64,000 nucleotides of DNA from Amycolatopsis cihanbeyliensis (GCF_006715045.1 NZ_VFML01000001.1:434001-498000); one strand, 5' to 3'; shown: positions 16,853 to 25,891, counted from the stretch's first letter. Program-made: numbers and translations. The notes: generated by a model not told the origin, from the letters alone.

Positions 16853-17002
16853 GGCCCGAGCGTAGCCGGAACCGAAACCGCCCGTGCCGCTGCCCGGCAC
16901 GAGAACCCGCGTGCCAAGAGTGGCTCGTTCCCGCAGGATCTGGGGGAACTTCGTGGGCAACAGTGGCGCGTCAGCGCCTCCGGACGGAAAGGACAAGCGG
17001 GT

Positions 17003-17476
17003 ATGGAGCGGTCGCACCACTACCGAGTCGTGGTCACCTGGACCGGCGACCGGGGCAGCGGCACCAGCGGGTACCGCGACTTCGGGCGCGAGCACGAGGT
17101 CACCGCGGACGGGGTCGACCCGATCACGGGCAGTGCCGACCCCGCGTTCCGCGGTGACGCCTCCCGCTGGAACCCCGAGCAGCTACTGGTCGCCTCGCTG
17201 TCCCAGTGCCACATGCTCTGGTACTTGCATCTGTGCGCCACCGCGGGGGTCGTGGTCACCGAGTACCTCGACCGGGCGTCCGGTTCGATGACCGAAGCCG
17301 GCACCGGTGGCCAGTTCACCGAGGTCGTGCTCCGGCCCGAGATCACGGTCGAGTCCCCGGACATGGTCCGGACCGCGATCGGGCTGCACGAGGACGCACA
17401 CCGCGCCTGCTTCATCGCCAACTCGGTGAACTTCCCGGTGCGGCACGAGCCGACCATCACCCCCGCCGGAAGCTGA
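17003..17476 (+). CDS. OsmC family protein
   Basis: This 157-residue protein carries the OsmC/Ohr fold. The two redox Cys are in SLSQCHMLWYLHL (about residue 72) and HRACFIANSVNFPV (about residue 134), with NPEQLLVASLSQC before the first. Members reduce organic hydroperoxides or bind small molecules. The ATG at 17003 has AAGGA about 9 bases upstream. It is divergent from the M24 peptidase gene, with 150 bases between. Confidence 0.9.
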   Translation: MERSHHYRVVVTWTGDRGSGTSGYRDFGREHEVTADGVDPITGSADPAFRGDASRWNPEQLLVASLSQCHMLWYLHLCATAGVVVTEYLDRASGSMTEAGTGGQFTEVVLRPEITVESPDMVRTAIGLHEDAHRACFIANSVNFPVRHEPTITPAGS

Positions 17477-17548
17477 GTCCCGACGATTGGCCCTGCCGCA
17501 TGCGGTGTCGCACTCCCTACGGTCGGAACGAGACTCTGGGAGGCAGTG

Positions 17549-19471
17549 GTGAACTGGTCCGCGTCGCGCGTGCTCGCCGCGTTGCTGGTGCTGGTCCTCG
17601 GTGTGCTGACGGTCCCGGTGCCCGCAGGCGCCGCCCCGCCGTCGTTCGTCACCCGGGACGGCGTGAGCCAGCCGGTCTACTCCTACGCGGACGCGATCCG
17701 CGAGCGGGTGTGGGTGGACACCGGGCTGGACGCCGACGGCGACGGCCGTACCGACCGGGTGGCGGCGGACGTGATCCGGCCCGCCGAGGCCGCCCGCGCC
17801 GGGATCGAGGTACCGGTGATCATGGATGCCAGCCCGTACTACGGCAACCTCGGGCGGGGCAACGAGAGCGAGCGCAAGACCTACGACGCGCAGGACCGCC
17901 CGCTGGGTTTCCCGCTGTTCTACGACAACTACTTCGTGCCGCGGGGGTATGCGGTGGTGCTGGTGGACCTGGCGGGCACCAACCGTTCGCAGGGTTGCCT
18001 CGATGTCGGCGGCCGCGCGGAGGTCGCCACCGGCAAGGCCGTGGTCGACTGGTTGAACGGGCGCGCGGCAGGCTACGGTGACGGCGGCGAGCCGGTGCGG
18101 GCCGACTGGTCCAGCGGCGCGGTCGGGATGATCGGCAAGTCCTGGGACGGCACCGTGGCCAACGGGGTGGCCGCCACCGGGGTCCGCGGCCTGCGCACGA
18201 TCGTGCCGATCGCCGCGATCAGCTCCTGGTACGACTACTTCCGCTCGGACGGGGTCGCGTTCGGCTACGGCTCGTACCCGCGGCAGCCGGTGAGCCTCGG
18301 CCGCCGCATCGAGTCGCCGGAGGCGTCGAAACGCTGCTCGGCGGTGCACCGGGAACTGGTCGAAGGGGCACCGGCAAACGGTGATGTGACTCCACTGTGG
18401 ACCGAACGGGACTACGTCCGGGACGCGGGCAAGGTCAGGGCGAGCGTATTCGCCGTGCACGGCCTCGGTGACCTGAACGTCAAGATGCGGCACCTCGGGC
18501 AGTGGTGGGAGTCCCTGCGGGTGCCGCGCAAGCTATGGCTGTCGCAGACCGGGCACGTGGACCCGTTCGACTTCCGCCGCGCCGAGTGGGTGCACACCCT
18601 GCACCGCTGGTTCGATCGGTGGCTGCTCGACATCAACAATGGCATCGAGCGGGAACCGATGGCCAGCATCGAGCGGGAACCGGACACGTGGGTCCAGCAG
18701 CGCAGTTGGCCGGTGCGGGAGACGGCCACGCTGTGGCCGAACCCAGGGGCCCAACCGGGGTTGGGCACGTTGGGCACCGAGCGGCCGGAGCCGGGTTCGG
18801 CCGCCGCGTTCACCGACGACCCCAGCAAGGGCGTGCGGGACTGGGCCGCGCGGCCAGGCGAGCCCTCGGCGGAGCGGGTGCTGTACGAGTCCGGGCCGCT
18901 GCGCGCGGACCTGCACATCGCGGGGAGCTCCTCGATCACGGTGACCGCCAGCCCGTCCACCCCGACCGCGCACCTCAGCGCCGCCCTCGTCGACTACGGC
19001 CCGGCGACCGTCCGGGACTACCTCGGGCCCGGTGAGGGCATCCGCACCCTGGGCACCGAGTCCTGCTGGGGCGCGACCCGACCGGGCGACGACCCGTGCT
19101 ACCGGGACACCGAGACCACGACGACCGGGGTGGATCTGGAGGTGATCGCCCGGGGCTGGGCGGACCTGGCCAACCACGCCTCGCTGCGCGAGTCGCGCCC
19201 GCTCGAACCGGGTAGGAACTACCGGATGACCTTCCGGCTCTCCGCGACCGACCACGTGATACCGCGAGGTCACCACCTCGGGTTGATCATCGCGGGTACC
19301 GACCGCGGGTTCAGCATCGCACCGGCCGACCCCTCCGCCGTGCGTATCGACCTGAGCCGCACCAGCGTACGAATCCCGGCCACGACCACCCCGCGGGCAG
19401 GTTCGGGGCAGCCGCCGGTGGTCCGGCCCGATCGGCTGCCACCGGAACCGACCGTCGCCGAGTTCCGCTGA
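17549..19471 (+). CDS. Secreted X-Pro dipeptidyl-peptidase (S15, CocE/PepX family)
   Basis: The protein of about 640 residues has an N-terminal Sec signal peptide (hydrophobic LAALLVLVLGVLTVPVPAGA, cleaved near AGA-APP). An alpha/beta-hydrolase S15 domain shows catalytic Ser in MIGKSWDGTVANG, Asp in FAVHGLGDLNVK and His in LSQTGHVDPFDF. The C-terminal jelly-roll domain begins at about residue 430. It should release X-Pro dipeptides outside the cell. GGGAGG lies 5 bases before the GTG at 17549, which is therefore preferred over the GTG three bases earlier. The intracellular X-Pro peptidase is encoded 0.7 kb upstream, so the two could act in one proline-peptide pathway. Confidence 0.9.
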   Translation: MNWSASRVLAALLVLVLGVLTVPVPAGAAPPSFVTRDGVSQPVYSYADAIRERVWVDTGLDADGDGRTDRVAADVIRPAEAARAGIEVPVIMDASPYYGNLGRGNESERKTYDAQDRPLGFPLFYDNYFVPRGYAVVLVDLAGTNRSQGCLDVGGRAEVATGKAVVDWLNGRAAGYGDGGEPVRADWSSGAVGMIGKSWDGTVANGVAATGVRGLRTIVPIAAISSWYDYFRSDGVAFGYGSYPRQPVSLGRRIESPEASKRCSAVHRELVEGAPANGDVTPLWTERDYVRDAGKVRASVFAVHGLGDLNVKMRHLGQWWESLRVPRKLWLSQTGHVDPFDFRRAEWVHTLHRWFDRWLLDINNGIEREPMASIEREPDTWVQQRSWPVRETATLWPNPGAQPGLGTLGTERPEPGSAAAFTDDPSKGVRDWAARPGEPSAERVLYESGPLRADLHIAGSSSITVTASPSTPTAHLSAALVDYGPATVRDYLGPGEGIRTLGTESCWGATRPGDDPCYRDTETTTTGVDLEVIARGWADLANHASLRESRPLEPGRNYRMTFRLSATDHVIPRGHHLGLIIAGTDRGFSIAPADPSAVRIDLSRTSVRIPATTTPRAGSGQPPVVRPDRLPPEPTVAEFR

Positions 19472-19520
19472 GTGAGAGCCTGCTCCTGAACTGGAGTTCG
19501 TCGCTTGAGGCGAGTGGAAG

Positions 19521-19551
19521 AACGCGCGTGGCGGAGCCCACGTCGCGCGTT
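19521..19551. terminator. Hairpin between convergent genes
   Basis: AACGCGCG (19521-19528) pairs with CGCGCGTT (19544-19551), with extra inner pairing of CGTGG and CCACG. It lies between the ends of two convergent genes and probably works as a bidirectional terminator. There is no U-run, as is usual in actinomycetes. Confidence 0.55.
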
Positions 19552-19573
19552 GAGGGACAAGCACTGAACGGGG

Positions 19574-20872
19574 TCAGCCGGGCGCGGCGAGCGCGGCCGG
19601 GTTCGGTGGCGCGTCCATCTCCCGCCAGGTGCGGAACATCAGGGGGCAACAGGCAACCGCGAGGCAGATCCCGCCGAGGACCAGCACGGCGGGTCGGAGC
19701 CCGATCCAGTCCAGCAGCGCACCGGCCAGCAAGGCGCCCAGCGGCATGGCGGCGATCGCCCCGGTGTAGAGGGCACCGAACACCCTGCCGCGCAGCGCCA
19801 CCGGAACTCGCTCGTACATCAACCCGGCCAGTACCGGGTTCAGCGGCCCGACACCGAAGCTGCACAGGGTCAGCAGCACGACCATCACGACCGCGGGCGG
19901 GTTGGCGGCGAGCACCCCGTAGGTCGGCGCCCCGCAGAGCAGGAAGCACCCGCTGAAGATGGCTCGGCGGCCGAAGCGCCCGCCGAGCCAGCCGTAGAGC
20001 AAGGCGCCGAGCAGGCCACCCGCGCCCACGGCGGCGATCACCACGCCGACCAGCGCGCTGTTCTGCCACACCCTGGCGCCGTAGGCGGGCACCAGCACCG
20101 AGTAGAGGCCGACGAACAGCGCGTTGATCCCGGCGCACAGCCCGGCGACCCACAGCAGCAGGTGGTCTCCTCGCAGCTGGCGGGCGCCCTCGCGCAGGTC
20201 GGCGAGGTAACCCTGACGCTCCCGGCGGTCCTGCCGCTCGGCGAGTCTCGCCGGCACCAGCAGGGCGATCAGGCTCGCCGCGAGGAACAGCGTCGCGGCG
20301 TCCAGCAACAGCACCCGTGCGGCTCCCAGCACGGTGATCAGCGCCCCGGCGGCGAGCGCGCCGAACAGGTCGCCGACCCGGTGCGCGCTTTCCAGCGCGG
20401 CGGTCGCCCGTTCCACACTGGTTCCCGCGCGCGCGATGGCATCCGGCAGCAGCACCTGTTTCGCGGTGCGCGAGGGCGCCCTGCCGAGCCCGATCCCGAA
20501 CGCCATCGCCGCCAGTGCCGGAAGGGGCAGGTCCACGGTGGCGTCGAACAGCGGCACGGCCAGTACCACGGGCACGGTCAGCAGGTCGGCGAGCACGCTG
20601 ATCCGCCGCGGCCCGTGCCGGTCGACCAGGGTGCCGGCGACCGAGAAGGACAGCAGCAGCCCCACCGTCTCGGCGGCCGCCACGGCACCGGTCATCGACC
20701 CGCTGCCGGTGGCGTCCAGCACGAACCAGGGGATGGCGACCATCGTCATGGCGGACCCGACCGCGGAGATCCCGGCCGCCGCGAGCACCGCCAGTAACGG
20801 GACCACCTGCGGGATGCGCCGGGACGGCCGGAGTCTTCGGCAACAGCCGTGCGGTTCGGCAGCCGCCCTCAC
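19574..20872 (-). CDS. MFS transporter
   Basis: This 432-residue protein has about twelve transmembrane segments of the major facilitator superfamily. The loop 2-3 motif reads AGTLVDRHGPRRISVLADL (about residues 97-115), and the mid-protein GALLYGWLGGRFGRRAIFSG is the repeat of this motif between helices 8 and 9. It resembles the MFS_3/enterobactin exporter-like group. The start is uncertain; the ATG used gives a 25-residue Arg-rich N-terminus before the first helix. The substrate is unknown. Confidence 0.88.
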   Translation of the reverse strand: MRAAAEPHGCCRRLRPSRRIPQVVPLLAVLAAAGISAVGSAMTMVAIPWFVLDATGSGSMTGAVAAAETVGLLLSFSVAGTLVDRHGPRRISVLADLLTVPVVLAVPLFDATVDLPLPALAAMAFGIGLGRAPSRTAKQVLLPDAIARAGTSVERATAALESAHRVGDLFGALAAGALITVLGAARVLLLDAATLFLAASLIALLVPARLAERQDRRERQGYLADLREGARQLRGDHLLLWVAGLCAGINALFVGLYSVLVPAYGARVWQNSALVGVVIAAVGAGGLLGALLYGWLGGRFGRRAIFSGCFLLCGAPTYGVLAANPPAVVMVVLLTLCSFGVGPLNPVLAGLMYERVPVALRGRVFGALYTGAIAAMPLGALLAGALLDWIGLRPAVLVLGGICLAVACCPLMFRTWREMDAPPNPAALAAPG

Positions 20873-21000
20873 GACTCACGCTCGTGGCCTCGCCACAACC
20901 GGATGCGGCACGCACGGAGTCGTTTCTGCCCAGCCACCTAAAACACGCTAGAACAGCCAGGAACGTTTGCAAAGTGCACTTTGCAACGAATCATCGGGCA

Positions 21001-21396
21001 CTATGTGTGTGCGTCATGGTGCCGTTGGGCGAAAACGATATCCCCTACGCGGGAACGGATCCAACCCATCAACCCGTGTAAGTAGAACGTCACTTCCGTA
21101 CCGAGTTCGGTAAGCGCGTAGCTGACCTTCGGTGGGGTGCTCGGCTCCACCGTGCGTTCGACGAATCCGTCCCTGGCCAGGACCCGCAGATTCTGCGCCA
21201 GCATCTTCTCGCTGATGCCCCCGATGCGGTCGCGCAGCGTGGAGAAGCGCATCGGGCCCTCGCTGAGCGACACCAGGATCAGCGTTCCCCACCGGCTGGT
21301 CACGTGGTTCAGCACGGTCCGACCCGGGCAGTCGGCGTTGAACGCGTCACCCTCGATCCCCGGCTCCGCCTGGCTCACCTGCGCACCTACGTCCAC
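21001..21396 (-). CDS. HxlR/DUF24 family (QorR-like) regulator
   Basis: This 131-residue winged-helix regulator contains VLNHVTSRWGTLILVSLSEG (residues 29-48), FSTLRDRIGGISEKMLAQNL and PSTPPKVSYALTELG. It has a single N-terminal Cys (NADCPGR, residue 23), like redox-sensing QorR/YodB. The start is a GTG without a ribosome site; TAAGCT at 21408-21403 on the minus strand lies 6 bases upstream and could serve as -10 for a leaderless message. It is divergent from a Qor2-like oxidoreductase gene, repeating the arrangement at 12.1-13.5 kb. Confidence 0.88.
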   Translation of the reverse strand: MDVGAQVSQAEPGIEGDAFNADCPGRTVLNHVTSRWGTLILVSLSEGPMRFSTLRDRIGGISEKMLAQNLRVLARDGFVERTVEPSTPPKVSYALTELGTEVTFYLHGLMGWIRSRVGDIVFAQRHHDAHT

Positions 21397-21403
21397 GGTT
21401 GAA

Positions 21404-21456
21404 GCTTACCCAAAAGTATGTACTTACCAATACTCAGTGGCGAACCTAGGGTAAGC
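21404..21456. promoter_or_regulatory. Candidate HxlR operators in the divergent region
   Basis: AAGTATGTACTT (21414-21425) is a 5+2+5 palindrome typical of HxlR/DUF24 sites. Outside it, GCTTACCC (21404-21411) and GGGTAAGC (21449-21456) form a second, widely spaced perfect inverted repeat of 8 bases. Both lie between the divergent regulator and oxidoreductase starts. Confidence 0.6.
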
Positions 21457-21491
21457 GTCGCCTTGTGCACAGCATGACGAGAGGAAACTCG

Positions 21492-22346
21492 ATGTCCGAG
21501 CACACTCCGGTCCTGGTCATCGGCGCCACCGGCCACGTAGGCGGGCAGGTGGCCACGCAACTGCGGGCGGGCGGTAGGCCAGTGCGCGCCCTGGTTCGCG
21601 ATCCGGCGAGCGCCACGTTGCCGCCGGGGGTGACTCCGGTGCGGGGCGACCTCTCCACGCCGGAGAGCCTGGATGCCGCCGCGACCGGTGTCGAGGCGGC
21701 GTTCCTGATGTGGCCGCTGCCCGACGCCGGACCCGCGACCGGCGTGCTGGCGGCCCTGGCCCGGCATGTGCGCAGGCTGGTGTTCCTCTCCTCCGCCGCG
21801 GTGCAGCCCGAGAACGCCGAAGGGCTCGGCCGGATCGGCGAGTTGCATGCCGGGGTCGAGCAGGCGATCCGCCGATCCGGCCTGGAATGGACCTTCCTGC
21901 GCCCGTACGGTTTCGCGACCAACCTGCTGAACTGGGCGCCGTACGTCCGCGAGGGCGCGGTACCCGGCGTCCACGGCGCGGCCACGATGACGCTGATCCA
22001 CGAGCGGGACATCGCGGCGGTGGCGGTGGCCGCGCTGACCAGGAGCGGGCACGCGGGAGCGGCCTACGAGCTGACCGGGCCGGAACAGCTGACCCAGGTC
22101 GAGCAGGCCCGGATCATCGGTGAGGTGATCGGCAGGCCGGTGCGCTGGGAGGAGGTCTCCCCCGACACCGCACGCAAGGGGTTGCTGCGCTGGCTCCCGG
22201 ATTCCTTCGCCGAGGTGTACCTGGAAGGGCTCGCCCGCACGCGGACCGAACTCCTCCCGGTCACCGACACGGTCGAGCGGGTCACCGGGGTGCCTGCGCG
22301 CACCTTCCGGGAATGGGTCGCCGACCACGCCGACGACTTCCGCTGA
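21492..22346 (+). CDS. NmrA/Qor2-like NAD(P)H-binding oxidoreductase
   Basis: This 284-residue atypical SDR has the nucleotide-binding motif VIGATGHVGGQVATQL (residues 8-23), VFLSSAAVQPENAEG and an NmrA body with EWTFLRPYGFATNLLNW. It is related in fold and setting to the gene at 12109-13008. GAGAGGA precedes the ATG at 21492. It should use NAD(P)H to reduce quinones or similar electrophiles, or to sense redox state like NmrA, under control of the divergent HxlR regulator. Confidence 0.87.
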   Translation: MSEHTPVLVIGATGHVGGQVATQLRAGGRPVRALVRDPASATLPPGVTPVRGDLSTPESLDAAATGVEAAFLMWPLPDAGPATGVLAALARHVRRLVFLSSAAVQPENAEGLGRIGELHAGVEQAIRRSGLEWTFLRPYGFATNLLNWAPYVREGAVPGVHGAATMTLIHERDIAAVAVAALTRSGHAGAAYELTGPEQLTQVEQARIIGEVIGRPVRWEEVSPDTARKGLLRWLPDSFAEVYLEGLARTRTELLPVTDTVERVTGVPARTFREWVADHADDFR

Positions 22347-22378
22347 GGACTCGCGGCCGGGTGTGGCAGGCTGTGCCG

Positions 22379-23308
22379 GTGACCGCACCGCTGGCCCTGC
22401 TCGACGCCGCGAGCATGTACTTCCGTTCGTTCTACGCCCTTCCGGACTCGCTGACCGCTCCGGACGGCACCCCGGTGAACGCCGTGCGCGGGTTCACCGA
22501 CACGGTGGCCAGGATCCTCGCCGACCGTCGACCAGGACGGCTGGTCGCCTGCCTGGACGCGGACTGGCGGCCACAGTTCCGAGTGGACCTGTTACCCAGC
22601 TACAAGGCGCACCGGGTAGCCGAGACCGGTGATGTGGAGGTCGTCCCGGACGCGCTGAGCCCGCAGGTGCCGATCATCCTCGAGGTGCTGGAGGCGGTCG
22701 GGCTGGCCACCGCCGAGGCGGCCGGGTACGAGGCCGACGACGTGATCGGCACCCTGGTGGCGCGGGAGTCGACCGACCCGGTCGAGGTGATCAGCGGCGA
22801 CCGCGACCTGTTCCAGCTGGTACGCACCGAGCCGAGCCCGGTCACCGTGTACTACCTCGGCAAGGGCTGGAACAAGGCGGAACCGCTCGGCCCCGCGGAG
22901 ATCGCCGCCAAGTACGCGGTGCCGGAAGCCAACGCCGGCCCGGCGTACGCCGACATGGCCGCCCTGCGCGGCGACCCCTCGGACGGGCTACCCGGGGTCG
23001 CCGGGATCGGCGAGAAGACCGCGGCGAAGCTGATCAGCCAGTTCGGCTCGCTGGAGGCGCTGATCGGCGCCGCGGCCGAAGGTGATCCGCGGGTGCCCCC
23101 CAAGACCCGACTGCGGCTCGCCGAGGCGGCGGAGTATCTCGCCGTGGCGCCCACCGTGGTCCAGGTGGCGCCGGACGCCCCGGTGGAGTTCTCCCGCCCG
23201 GATCGGGTGCCGGCCGCGCCCACCGACCCGGAGCGCGCGCTGGAACTCGGCGAGCGGTGGAACCTCGGCGGTTCGGTGCAACGGTTGCTGGACGCCTTCC
23301 CCGGCTGA
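22379..23308 (+). CDS. 5'-3' exonuclease (DNA polymerase I N-terminal-like)
   Basis: This 309-residue protein begins LALLDAASMYFRSFYALPDS and contains the PIN/FEN metal ligands in VACLDADWRPQFR, GYEADDVIGTL and VISGDRDLFQL, and the H3TH motif PGVAGIGEKTAAKLISQFGS (about residues 201-220). It matches stand-alone actinobacterial flap exonucleases such as Rv2090 of M. tuberculosis, with roles in RNA-primer removal or repair. GTG at 22379 is used; a GTG two codons earlier is possible. It marks the left edge of the block syntenic with Rv2090-Rv2122c. Confidence 0.9.
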   Translation: MTAPLALLDAASMYFRSFYALPDSLTAPDGTPVNAVRGFTDTVARILADRRPGRLVACLDADWRPQFRVDLLPSYKAHRVAETGDVEVVPDALSPQVPIILEVLEAVGLATAEAAGYEADDVIGTLVARESTDPVEVISGDRDLFQLVRTEPSPVTVYYLGKGWNKAEPLGPAEIAAKYAVPEANAGPAYADMAALRGDPSDGLPGVAGIGEKTAAKLISQFGSLEALIGAAAEGDPRVPPKTRLRLAEAAEYLAVAPTVVQVAPDAPVEFSRPDRVPAAPTDPERALELGERWNLGGSVQRLLDAFPG

Positions 23309-23327
23309 GCACGCCGGACCCCAGAAA

Positions 23328-23410
23328 GCCCTGAACGTGGCGTTAGCGACGTCAGATGTCCCAGATGTGCCGTTCGCAACTCTGAGCGTCCGGAAAGCCA
23401 CGTTCAGGGC
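23328..23410. repeat. Long inverted repeat with 14-bp perfect arms
   Basis: GCCCTGAACGTGGC (23328-23341) and GCCACGTTCAGGGC (23397-23410) are perfect inverted arms enclosing 55 bases. Each arm is preceded by a GAAA-type sequence. It lies just after the exonuclease gene and before the convergent DUF4333 gene. It may act as a terminator, or be a dispersed palindromic element of this genus. Confidence 0.7.
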
Positions 23411-23426
23411 ACACCCCGGCGGGTGG

Positions 23427-23831
23427 CTAGTGGGGTGCGCTGACCTCGTACTCGGCGTCCTCGCTGGTGACCGTGATGGTGACCGTCTTGGGCTCGCCCG
23501 CCACCCGCACCGCGCATTCGAAAGTGCTGCCGACCTCGACCGGCCGGCCGGAGGGACAGCTCACGTTCGTCACGTCCGCCAGCCCGTAGCTCTCGGTGAG
23601 CACCTTCCGCACCGACTCCTGCATGGCCTGCCGGTCGAACACCGTCGGCAACGGCGAGTGCGTGGTGGTCGTGGCCGGCGTGCTGTCGCGGCCGCTGCTG
23701 GCCGAGTTCGCGCTGGTGGTGGAACTGGCGGCCGGCGTCTCCTGCCCACCGTCCTCGCCGCTTCCCTGGTCACAGCCCGCGCCCAGCAGCACGCCGGCGA
23801 CCGCCAGCAGCAGCACTACACGCAACCGCAC
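23427..23831 (-). CDS. DUF4333 lipoprotein
   Basis: This 134-residue protein has a signal peptide with lipobox LGAGC (Cys about residue 19), a Ser/Thr-rich linker (about 30-62), and a C-terminal DUF4333 domain. In that domain two Cys (VSCPSGRPVE and STFECAVRV) probably form a disulfide around the strand pair ending DAEYEVSAP. The domain function is unknown. A second DUF4333 protein is encoded 1.3 kb away (25109-25813), where the domain is tethered by a membrane helix instead of a lipid anchor. Confidence 0.8.
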   Translation of the reverse strand: MRLRVVLLLAVAGVLLGAGCDQGSGEDGGQETPAASSTTSANSASSGRDSTPATTTTHSPLPTVFDRQAMQESVRKVLTESYGLADVTNVSCPSGRPVEVGSTFECAVRVAGEPKTVTITVTSEDAEYEVSAPH

Positions 23832-23863
23832 GCCCGCACCCCGACAGTTTGATCGTCAACAGG

Positions 23864-25066
23864 TCAGAAGAAGGTACCGCACCAGGCCGCCCGGCGCGTC
23901 GCGAACAGGCTGTCCGCGGCCACCACGGCCGCCGGGTCGGCGACCTCGATCCGCCCGGCCTCGGCCAGCGCCGAGGGGCGCCAGCCACCGAGGTAGATCA
24001 TCGCGAGGGTGTCCACGTTCAGCCGGAGTCCGGCGGGCGTCGTCACCTTCGACACCTCCCCTGCCGACACGAGGTAACGCCCCGAGTTGCTTTCCAGCAA
24101 CGGGTCCACCACCTCCAGCACCACGGTTCCCTGCCCGCGTTCCCGCGCGCGCAACGCCCCGGGCACGTCCACCAGCCGCAGCCAGATGTCGTCCCCGGCA
24201 CCGGTGGCCCGCACCGCGCGGGGGTCGGTGAACAGCAGTTCGGCGTACTCGTCCCGGGGGCGCGCCGAGGCCTCGATCTCGGCCACCAGGTCCACCCCGA
24301 GCAGGTACCGCCAGATACCGGCGAAGGCGGAGAACGAGCCGTAGTGGAAGTCGATCAGCTTGAGCACGGCCCCGTGCCGCGGGTCGGACCGATCCACCTG
24401 GTAGACGGCGTACCCGTCGGCACCACCGGGGCCATGGTGGACAGCCACGGTGACCGGATTCTCCGTACGCCCCATGAACACGCCGCCCGCGGGCCACCAG
24501 TACCGGCCGCGGGTCATCATTCCCGGCCAGCGCGGCGCCAGGTCCCGGTACACGGCCGGCAACCACTCCAGCGCGGTGTCCAGGTCGAACAGCTCGACCT
24601 CGCCGCCGAGGGGGAGGTCCGGCCGGGGCACCGCCCGACGCCGATCCACCGTGTAGGAGCGGCTCGTGGTGGCGATCCCGTAGCCGAACCGGCCGTAGAT
24701 CAGGCCTTCCGAGGCGACCAACCCGGCGACCGGCACCCCGCGTTCGGCCAGGTCGGTGAGCTGGGTGTGCATGAGTTCGGTCAGCACACCCCGCCGCGTG
24801 CGGTTGGGCCGTACCGCGACGCCGGTCACCGCCGCCATCGGTACCCGGTCGCCGCCGGGCAGGACGAGCTCGGAATCGAAGAACCGGGCGGTGCCGATGA
24901 GCGTGTCGTCGAAGACGCCGAGCGTGTTGCCTTCCTGGTAGGCGCCCCGGACGCGTTGCCAGTCCTCCGCGGAGGCGGGCGGGGCATGCAGGCCGTGCCG
25001 GAGCAGGTCGTACGCGGCGCGCAGGTCGTCCTCGCCCCGCAGCACCTGGACGGTGTGATCACTCAT
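23864..25066 (-). CDS. Eis-like GNAT N-acetyltransferase
   Basis: This protein of about 400 residues has the tripartite Eis architecture: an N-terminal GNAT domain with acetyl-CoA motif VAVRPNRTRRGVLTELM (about residues 82-98), a second degenerate GNAT domain, and a C-terminal sterol-carrier-like domain ending in Phe-Phe. In Eis the free C-terminus is catalytic and a Tyr acts as acid; GLIYGRFGYG (about residues 120-129) is the matching Tyr region. Eis enzymes acetylate Lys or several amines of aminoglycosides. The start is uncertain: ATG at 25066 (MSDHTV) or 25075; neither has a clear ribosome site. Confidence 0.85.
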   Translation of the reverse strand: MSDHTVQVLRGEDDLRAAYDLLRHGLHAPPASAEDWQRVRGAYQEGNTLGVFDDTLIGTARFFDSELVLPGGDRVPMAAVTGVAVRPNRTRRGVLTELMHTQLTDLAERGVPVAGLVASEGLIYGRFGYGIATTSRSYTVDRRRAVPRPDLPLGGEVELFDLDTALEWLPAVYRDLAPRWPGMMTRGRYWWPAGGVFMGRTENPVTVAVHHGPGGADGYAVYQVDRSDPRHGAVLKLIDFHYGSFSAFAGIWRYLLGVDLVAEIEASARPRDEYAELLFTDPRAVRATGAGDDIWLRLVDVPGALRARERGQGTVVLEVVDPLLESNSGRYLVSAGEVSKVTTPAGLRLNVDTLAMIYLGGWRPSALAEAGRIEVADPAAVVAADSLFATRRAAWCGTFF

Positions 25067-25108
25067 GGTGGCCATAGTGGTCGCCACCGGGCGATGGCGG
25101 CCACCGGT

Positions 25109-25813
25109 TTACTGCGGCATCGCGACCTCGTACTTGCCTTCCGCCTCGTCGACCACCGTGATCGAGACCTTCTGCTGCTGACCACCGATCGTGATGTCGC
25201 ATTCGAAGGTGTGCCCCTCCTTGACCGGCTGGTCGGCCGGGCACGACACGCTCTCCACCGTGCCCTGGACGGGATAGTTGTCGCTGATCACGCCCGGGAT
25301 GTCGCGTTCCATCGCGGCGTTGTCGAAGGTCTTGCCCGGCATGGCCCACCCCGGCCAGACGAACAGGGCCACCGCGGCCAGCGCGACCACGACGACCACT
25401 CCGCCGATGGTGAACCACAGTCCCTTGTTCGACTTGCCGGGCTGGCCACCGGGCGGTGGGCCGTACCCGGGCGGACCGTAGTCGAACTGGCCTGGCTGGC
25501 CCGGCTGGCCGTAGCCGGGAGGAGGTTGCTGCTGGCCGTAGGGAGGCTGACCGTACCCGGGCGGTGGCTGCTGCTGCGGGTACCCCGGTGGGGGCTGCTG
25601 CCCGTAGCCAGGGGGCGGCCCGTAACCGGGAGGCGGCTGGCCCGGCTGCTGGCCATAGCCCGGTTGGCCGTAGCCCGGCTGTGGTTGACCCGGTTGACCA
25701 GGTTGGGCGGGCTGGCCGGGGAAGCCACCGGAGGGTGGCCCCGAAGGATCTCCCGAGCCGTAGGGTTGTTGCCCCCACTGCTGCGGGTCGTTTCCTCCGT
25801 ACGGCGTGCTCAT
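25109..25813 (-). CDS. Proline/glycine-rich single-pass membrane protein with DUF4333 domain
   Basis: This 234-residue protein starts MSTPYGGNDPQQWGQQPYGS. The N-terminal 130 residues are low-complexity Pro/Gly/Gln/Tyr repeats of the PPPGYGQ type. A transmembrane helix follows (about residues 139-160), then an extracytoplasmic DUF4333 domain with paired Cys in ESVSCPADQP and TFECDITIG. It corresponds in position and architecture to Rv2091c next to helY in M. tuberculosis. The N-terminus should be cytoplasmic. Its function is unknown; similar tails occur in the two membrane proteins beside mpa. Confidence 0.85.
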   Translation of the reverse strand: MSTPYGGNDPQQWGQQPYGSGDPSGPPSGGFPGQPAQPGQPGQPQPGYGQPGYGQQPGQPPPGYGPPPGYGQQPPPGYPQQQPPPGYGQPPYGQQQPPPGYGQPGQPGQFDYGPPGYGPPPGGQPGKSNKGLWFTIGGVVVVVALAAVALFVWPGWAMPGKTFDNAAMERDIPGVISDNYPVQGTVESVSCPADQPVKEGHTFECDITIGGQQQKVSITVVDEAEGKYEVAMPQ

Positions 25814-25891
25814 CGTTCGTCGCCTCCGCCAGTAGATGTCAGGTCGTGCGAAATCCAACCACAGAGGGTGGTTCCGCACACGTAAAGGCCA

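Noticed and set aside
25200..25813. Tandem DNA repeat or CRISPR-like array in the proline-rich region
   Set aside because: The repetition is codon-level low complexity inside a coding sequence (PPGYGQ units) with no constant spacer length.
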